Source: Oegoconia quadripuncta
Lineage: Eukaryota > Arthropoda > Insecta > Lepidoptera > Autostichidae
Length of the DNA stretch: 64,000 bases
NCBI GenBank assembly: GCA_949316235.1
Contig: OX438743.1
Span: 18,349,771-18,413,770 of the forward strand
Direction: 5' to 3'
Part shown: piece by piece, positions 53,698 to 61,100 of the stretch
How positions within the stretch are numbered: position 1 is the stretch's first letter
How the letters are laid out: each line of letters begins with the position of its first letter
Notes under the pieces: model-generated
The model's input: the letters and a program-made list of their open reading frames with translations, nothing else
What the model was told of the DNA's origin: nothing
Database searches by the model: none
Program-made: the position numbers and the translations under genes

Positions 53698-55148
53698 GGT
53701 AATTTTTGATCTAAATCAAGCATTTCCGATTTATCGTACTGTACTTTAATCACGTCGTATATTTTGCGATTACCAATACCTTCATTTGCTTGTAAAGAAT
53801 TATTTTCCAGAGGAAACATCTGTGTATAAGGGCAAGATAACTTATTATTACTATTTTCATTACACATTTTATTAGATACTAGCTTAACGTATACTTTTTC
53901 TTGATTTTGTCCTAATTGACCAGTAGCAATGTTATTATCACTATTAATCAATTCCTTGTTATTTTTTATATCGACATTATCTTTTTCTAAGAATTTTTCA
54001 TATTCGTGATAGTTTTCTTTTATTACCTTTCCGTTCAGAACTTTTCTGATTTCTATTTTAGTGTAATTTTGTACATCGATGATACTTTCCTCACTATCTG
54101 TCGTTTCCGTCTCCCAAATTACTCTTTCTTTATTCATAGTTGACAATATTTCTCGTCTGCTATTTTCTTTCATAGCTCTTAATCGTTGGAAAATATTGTC
54201 GAAATCATTAATTTCATTATTCAATTTTTCTAAACTTTTATTTGATATATTAGACTGCTTGCTAAAATTTATCATGATTATTTTAAGTTGCTGATATAAA
54301 TCATATAAGTTATTTAGTCTTCTTTCTGCATAATCAAATTTTTTATCAATGTGACTTTGAGAAACTTGTGAAGGCATAATATCAATGAAATTTAACATAT
54401 TTGGGTATTTTTTAAATATACTTTGAATAAATTCTCTTAATATTTTATTTTTACAGTTGTTGTTAGTAGTTCCATATTGATGGAGTTTATTTGACAAGTC
54501 TTCCAATGATTCCACTTTTACTTCCACTTCATTCAATGTTTCATTACTATGTTTAGATACTTTAGTCAATGAATTCAACTTCTTTAGAAATACGTCAACT
54601 GTCATGTACTCAATATTAGAATTCGAATTTTCATTTCTCATATCAGACACGGCACATAATTTAATAAGTTCGGTAACTACTTTGCAAATTTCTTTTTCTA
54701 CAAGTGGCACATCCTGTTTTGCAATATTGTCCTCTTGAACGTCATTTCTTAACAAAGAAACTTTACTAGAGACAGAACTCTGATTTTCAGATAAATTTAA
54801 TCGATCAACAAATGTATTTTGTGTATTATTTATTTCTATTATTATGTTGGAAGTTTTGTTTCTGATCATTTTAGCGCCAGTAGTCATTCCTAAACAGCTA
54901 TTGTCCTCTACGCAATTGTTACATATTTGATGAGCTAAAGTATTTAACATACTCTTATTGAAAGACATTTCTTCAGAAAGTGACCCTTCATTCAAAACTG
55001 TGTTACTAAATTCAAAGGTCTTGAATTGGGAAGATTTCTTTACAGGTATATTTGATTTCATCATATTAGTAATTGAAGATAAACATCCCTCCTTAATATA
55101 GCTTCCCAAATTTGATTCAGTTGACTCAATTTCAGCCACAGTAGTAAC
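53676..55148 (-). CDS. frame A, exon k (490 codons to a stop)
   Basis: The acceptor is TTTCATCTTAG. The frame runs VTTVAEIESTES to MPRII and a TAG at 53676-53678. It is Asn/Ser/Glu-rich, with helical stretches (RRLNNLYDLYQQLKIIMINF; LEKLNNEINDFDNIFQRLR). The stop falls just after an A5 run (53703-53707), where one extra base would continue the reading into frame B. The in-frame GTG at 55139 is not a start; the exon begins nine bases earlier. Confidence 0.85.
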   Translation of the reverse strand, partial: VTTVAEIESTESNLGSYIKEGCLSSITNMMKSNIPVKKSSQFKTFEFSNTVLNEGSLSEEMSFNKSMLNTLAHQICNNCVEDNSCLGMTTGAKMIRNKTSNIIIEINNTQNTFVDRLNLSENQSSVSSKVSLLRNDVQEDNIAKQDVPLVEKEICKVVTELIKLCAVSDMRNENSNSNIEYMTVDVFLKKLNSLTKVSKHSNETLNEVEVKVESLEDLSNKLHQYGTTNNNCKNKILREFIQSIFKKYPNMLNFIDIMPSQVSQSHIDKKFDYAERRLNNLYDLYQQLKIIMINFSKQSNISNKSLEKLNNEINDFDNIFQRLRAMKENSRREILSTMNKERVIWETETTDSEESIIDVQNYTKIEIRKVLNGKVIKENYHEYEKFLEKDNVDIKNNKELINSDNNIATGQLGQNQEKVYVKLVSNKMCNENSNNKLSCPYTQMFPLENNSLQANEGIGNRKIYDVIKVQYDKSEMLDLDQKLPWMPRII

Positions 55149-58100
55149 CTAAGATGAAATAATAGTTTAGTTCTGCAATTAAAGCCTCTCATAAGAGGCA
55201 TGGTGGTTGAATTTCAAGGGAACCTATAAAAAATAAAACCACCATGCAGGTAAAGTAAATTTATTCATAAATTATTTTAAGAATGCGAGATACAATAATT
55301 TGCTGTTAATTATTTTTATGACATTTTTAAAAACATCTAAAAGAGTCCTATACTTTTGTCGAGCCGACAGATGCTTTGGTTATGATCGCGTAACTTACTT
55401 TCTCGATAGGTGTGACTTCCATGTATCTTCCCATAACCTCCTCAAACATTCGTTGTCGTGGATGACCCCTACGATCTAAAAATGAAATGACTAAATCACG
55501 AAGTCGTTTGTAATGTGTAACTGACATGAATGATAATAGAAGTAATCCCACGTAAATTGATGCTACTTTTTAATAACCTGCGTTACTCACCATGACATGG
55601 ACAAGGTTTCGCTGGTTTACTACCACATTTGCAAACGATCTGAAATAAAAGAATGGAAATGTATAATCAATATAACTTCCTATACAAATGAAACATTTAA
55701 ATACAAGATAATACCTACATCTATGAAACAAAACAAACAAGGAGAAACTAATTTTGTCAAGACAAGACAATATCGATAGCACAATATTATAGGGTATTAT
55801 TCGAAATGCACAAACATAATATTGTAAATACAAGAAACATACCTGGTCTTCTAAAATAGAGAGATTACGCATATCACGTGGTCGCGTCATCTTAAAGCCT
55901 TGCTTAGAAGGCAGGGCTTCAGGTCCAAGAACGCATTGTGCAGCTCTCATGTTCTTTGAAAATGGACATGAAGGACCTTGGCAAGGATCTGGTCTCCAGG
56001 CTGCCACATCAGCACCGACGCGGTCGGGCAATCCTCGTTTTGCGCAATCTGGTCCGCATGAGGTATCTTTTTTGTGTGGACAAGCTACAACTTCACCCTG
56101 AAAAGGTTGAAAACAATATGAATTAAAGTTATCTTGTTTGATCCTCAACAGCCACAAAATCTCAGTTCGATGTAAACTGATTTATATAGTTTTCCTTTTA
56201 AATGACAGGATTTGCTCCGTAGACTAAGTTACTCACCCACCACACTATTCAGTACGATTCACATGTGACAATTTAGCGAGCTTTGAAATATTACCGAACT
56301 AAATAAAATCACGTACGGAGCTCAATAGACGGATATGGAAGATGATCGTGCTTTTAATGCAGAAGGAAATGTCAAAATTGACAGTTGGAGTTGGAGTCCA
56401 CTCCATTTTCATTGAGGTAAACAATAAGGAAGGAGATGACGATCGTCATTACGACAAGATACATCATCCGTCCAGGGCACCGGTTCGACCGGATGAATTT
56501 ATTTTACTTTAGCTTAAGTATTGTGCTTTGTACCTACTTTAAATTTGGAGTAATAATTATTTGGCTATCATAATTATTTAGTTGCTACATGTTTTTATTT
56601 ATGATGGACTACATGAAATTATATTTAAGATATGGGTAATAAGATGGTTCTTGGTCGATATTTGTACTTACCTACTATGAATGGCAGCCATGATGTTAGG
56701 GAAAGAGAATATTCAAGTTATACAAGGTTAAACGTTAAAAGAGCATTACCTCTCCCATCTTTCGTGATATTGTTATGTGTATGTAGGTTTATAATATATA
56801 CTTTATGTTATGTAGTTATATCACAGTAGGTATATGTATTATATTTAATGTAAGTTTATTATTCGGTTATCTTTTCTTTTTATTTGCTTTATTATTCTAT
56901 AATAATAATAATATTTTTTTTTTTTTTTTTTTTTTTTTTATGATTGACTGGATACGCGTTTGACCACAATCTCACCTGATGGAAAGTGACGATGTGGTCG
57001 GAGATGAAGCACGCGATCTCAGTAAATGCCTATTCACTCTGCTCTTGAAGATCCCAAGGTTGTAGGATTCAGGAAAGACTGACGCCGGAAGGGAGTTCCA
57101 TGCCTTGGCTGTTCGGATGATGAATGAAGTGTCGAACTTCTTAGTGCGAATGTTCGGTATATTAACTATATACGGGTGGAATCCCTCCCCACGCCTAGTG
57201 GTCCGAAGATGGAAGGGTGACGGTGGAATAAGATTATGTAATTCCAACGCACACTCCCCGAAATGTATCCTGTAAAAAACTGAGAGACAGGCGACTTTGC
57301 GACGGTGTTCAAGGCTCTGCAATTTAGCAGTCATCGAACTATCACCTATAAGTCTCATGGCACGTCGTTCCACAGAATCGAGTGCAGCTAGTTGGTACTT
57401 GGCTGAACCATCCCAGAGGTGACAGCAATATTCCATGCACGAGCGGACCTGAGCCTGGTAAAGCACCAAAAGTTGTTTTGGTGTGAAATATCGCCTGACC
57501 TTAAGGAGAATGCCAAGCTTCTTAGCCGCTGTTTTTGCATTCGACTCTATGGAGCGCCCAAAATTTAGGTTGGAGGTTAACTCCATGCCCAAAAGATTGA
57601 GGTGGTCGGAGATTGGTACGGATACATCCCGGAAAGTCGGAGTCAGGTCGAATGGACTCCGTTTGCTGGTGAACAGACACGCCTGTGTTATTAAATATTA
57701 TAAACATTATATTCACGCACAGCGCCATCTAGTTCCAGTTTAAGCGACTATAGGCTTGTGTTGTGTATACCAGATGGTTGATATACTACACAAATACATT
57801 TTTTTTGTAAATACTTATTATAAATGAAAACATCCATAACTCGGGTACACATGTCCATATTCATAATACAAACATATGCCCGTAGCGGGATTCGGACCCG
57901 CGACCTTTTGGTATTAGTGGTCAGAGTTTACCAAACAAACCATTATTCGTTGTAGTATTTTTAGATTTGCACACAATTTGCTGCTAAACCCCAAATTTAT
58001 TCCGTATCTTACGTCAGAGTTTACCAAACAAACCATTATTCGTTGTAGTATTTTTAGATTTGCACACAATTTGCTGCTAAACCCCAAATTTATTCCGTAT

Positions 58101-61100
58101 CTTACTTAAATACTCAGTTTGAATGGAAGAGATCTCTTAAAGAGATAAGTCCACCTTTGTACATGACCTATTGTTTGTACTCTGTTATATGTAAATAAAG
58201 GAAAAGTTACTAGCAGTGGATGTTATGACACCCAAGAAAGTTAAAAATGCACATAATGAAATTAGATAAATTCTATCCATAAGTACCTTCACTGCGTTGT
58301 TTTGGCAACATTACCTGTGCTGTGGACGAAGAAAGCGACGTAAGAAAATATGATCTTGGTTTCTTCTTACTTTTACATTAAACGAATACTTACCGCATCT
58401 TCTTTGTCCTGAGGTGGCGGAGGACAAGGAGTAGGCTCATTGGGAGGTGGAGGAGCCTTTTTACTGCAGATGCAAGCCTTAGGTCCTTTAGGGCAGTTGC
58501 ATTCGCTAGTTCCACCCCAACGCCGGCACGACTCCTGTTAAATAACATTGTAGCAAACTGAACGATGTCAATTGATCAAGTAAGTAATCTTTAAAACGAC
58601 CTTAACACAACGGCCATCCGGCCGCATGACCCTACCAGAAGTATGAACCTAACGAGACACTGAAAACGTTATGTCGTACTAAAATCTGAAGGCAAAACAT
58701 TAAAAAAGTATTTCATTTCCTTTTAGAATATGAAAAAGAGCAAAGCTCACCTGGTGGAAATCTAATTAGAACAGCCATGATGCCTGCCTTCCAAGATATG
58801 TACTAGATCTAGTAAAATAAAAACCTAATTACATAAAGCCCTAATGTTCCGTATTATTATTGTCGTAATGTTTTACCTTCTTAGTGGGCGTTCCTTTGTC
58901 AACTTTAGGAACGCGCGTGGCTTTCACTTGTTTCAGACAAACCATTAGTTGCTTATAAGTTTCAGGATCCATCTAAAATTAACGGTCATTATTATTATTA
59001 GTAAAATTTAAATACTTAGACTGAACATAATTAATATATTATAGATTATACAGAAGATAAACAAGTGCAATCGAGCCTAAGTCTGCGACTATGAGAAAGC
59101 CATTGACTCCATCGCGATCCCCTTGCAGCGCTTTTAAGTGGACTGCCAATACATCGAAATATTCAAAGGTCATTTGGCAATTCAGGGCAGCCAAACAAAA
59201 TGTATCTAATAAAAAATAGACACTCTGCTGCCTCAAAAAATTTCGGTTTTGGAATGAACTCGGACAAGACCAAGATGATTTTCATTGAACATGTTATTTC
59301 GCCACCGATCACCTTAAATGCTACACTTCTTTGAGTTGTTCAAAAACTATGTTTACCTTGAGCAAACTTCGAACGAACTAGAGCAAAAATAAATTCGAAA
59401 CGAATCAGGTGCACTGAATTTTCCCAAATTCACCATATCTTCTCGTCGCCAATTTCACAAAGCACTGACTAAAGATATTAGACCCACCCGCCCGTAATGA
59501 CTTACGGGGACGAAACGTGGACACTCACGTACCGCTTAGTCCAAATACTTAATATCAGAGAACCTGTGACGTTAGGAGTTGAGATTATTGGAGGTTGGAG
59601 GAGGAGGAGGAGGTTGAGGTTGAGGTGGAGGAGGAGGAAAGGAGTTTCTGACCGTCGCTGGAGTAAGCGGGCGCTGGAGTGAAGCATGCATAGTGTGGGT
59701 CACCCCTCCCGCAGCTAGATGGAGCGATAGACTGCGTGGAGCTGGAATGACTGCAAACGTAAAGCCGAAGATTGGGTCTGTGGTGAATCGTCAGATTAAC
59801 CACAGGAAGTCTACTGCTGAATATGGACCTCCTCCATCGATTTCTAGAGCCCTTGTTGGCAACGGCCTGCTTGCAGCGACTTCACTTAGTAGTCCGCTGG
59901 GGTATGTCGCTGACTTTAGTTCTCCTGGTTCCATCACAACGAAATACCTAGTATGGCCTTCTCCATAGCTCGTTTTGTTCCCTTCAGCTTTCTTATGAGA
60001 ATCACTATGTAGTTTTAAATTTTCGGTGATTTCCAGAGTGATAATTTTTGCATATAGAGATATGCAATAATTATCTAGACGTAGAAACGTACAGACGTTT
60101 CATAGGTAATATGCGAGTAGTATACAGACTTAGAATAAAAATACCTCGCATCTGGTTTTGACGGCACCGCCCACTATTGTTAAGTTCAAATTCTTCTTTA
60201 CAGTAGATAGTATAAATTCTTGCAAAATCTTTCTGGTTTCCTCGTTCAACTTTCCATTTCTGCTTCTCTTTAGACAATTCAATACGGCTTCAGCTACTGA
60301 TTTACCTGGTCCCGTCTGCACTTGCCTTTCCAGCACTGTATACATATTATCAAATACATTATCCAAGAATTTCTGTTTGACGGATTGACAGACACAATCC
60401 ATAGAATGATCAATATCACAATGATCCTCGGCATATGTACAATCTCTCTCTTCAACACACTTTGGACAATCAGTGCAGAATTTCCTGACATCAATTGTAT
60501 CGGTACACTCATGACATCTAATGCATTTTACTTTGAATTCAGCTATTTGTATTTCGATTCGTTTGATTTCTTCATTAATAGAAACTTGTTTATTTTTGCA
60601 TTTGTCTCTGCATTGGTCGCACGTTTGTTTAAGCATTTCTATTTCTAAGAGTAGCGCTTCTTTCTGGAAGTTAATGTTATGTACTGATTATTCATTCATT
60701 CTGTACTGATTATTGTAATGACTAGTATATTCTGTTAAGCAAAAAGTTTATTAAAAGGATTTAAACATCTTTTGTTTCATCTTCAAAATTACAGAAGAAC
60801 AAACAAAATATAGCCCGGGAACTCGCATTATATCCTTGACCACTAATTTGAGGTAAAGTTTACCCGTGTCTATTTAATTCTGTAAAAGTTCATTTAATTA
60901 ATTTCTTAGCCATGGACAATATAAAATAGCCTCATGTTTTGAAATGGTATATCGTACAAAACTCGATTCTCTTAAGGATAAACCTCACTTGGCTTAGGGC
61001 CTAGTTTTATCAACAATGCGTTCACGATGTATTAAGTACGAATACGTTATTTAACACAGGACTCATAGTAGTGATCATGTGGTTCGAAAACAGGATTCCT

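Noticed and set aside
55139..55141. GTG start of a 487-residue protein
   Set aside because: The frame extends upstream to a splice acceptor at 55149-55150 that joins in phase with exon j.
58885..58972. Met at the beginning of exon f as the true start of frame A
   Set aside because: Not excluded for a short transcript, but upstream exons b-e join to it in phase, so it is more simply an internal Met.
59580..59645. GGA/GGT-rich purine run as a regulatory or G-quadruplex site
   Set aside because: Most G runs are only two long, and it lies in a decayed LINE; no function can be supported.
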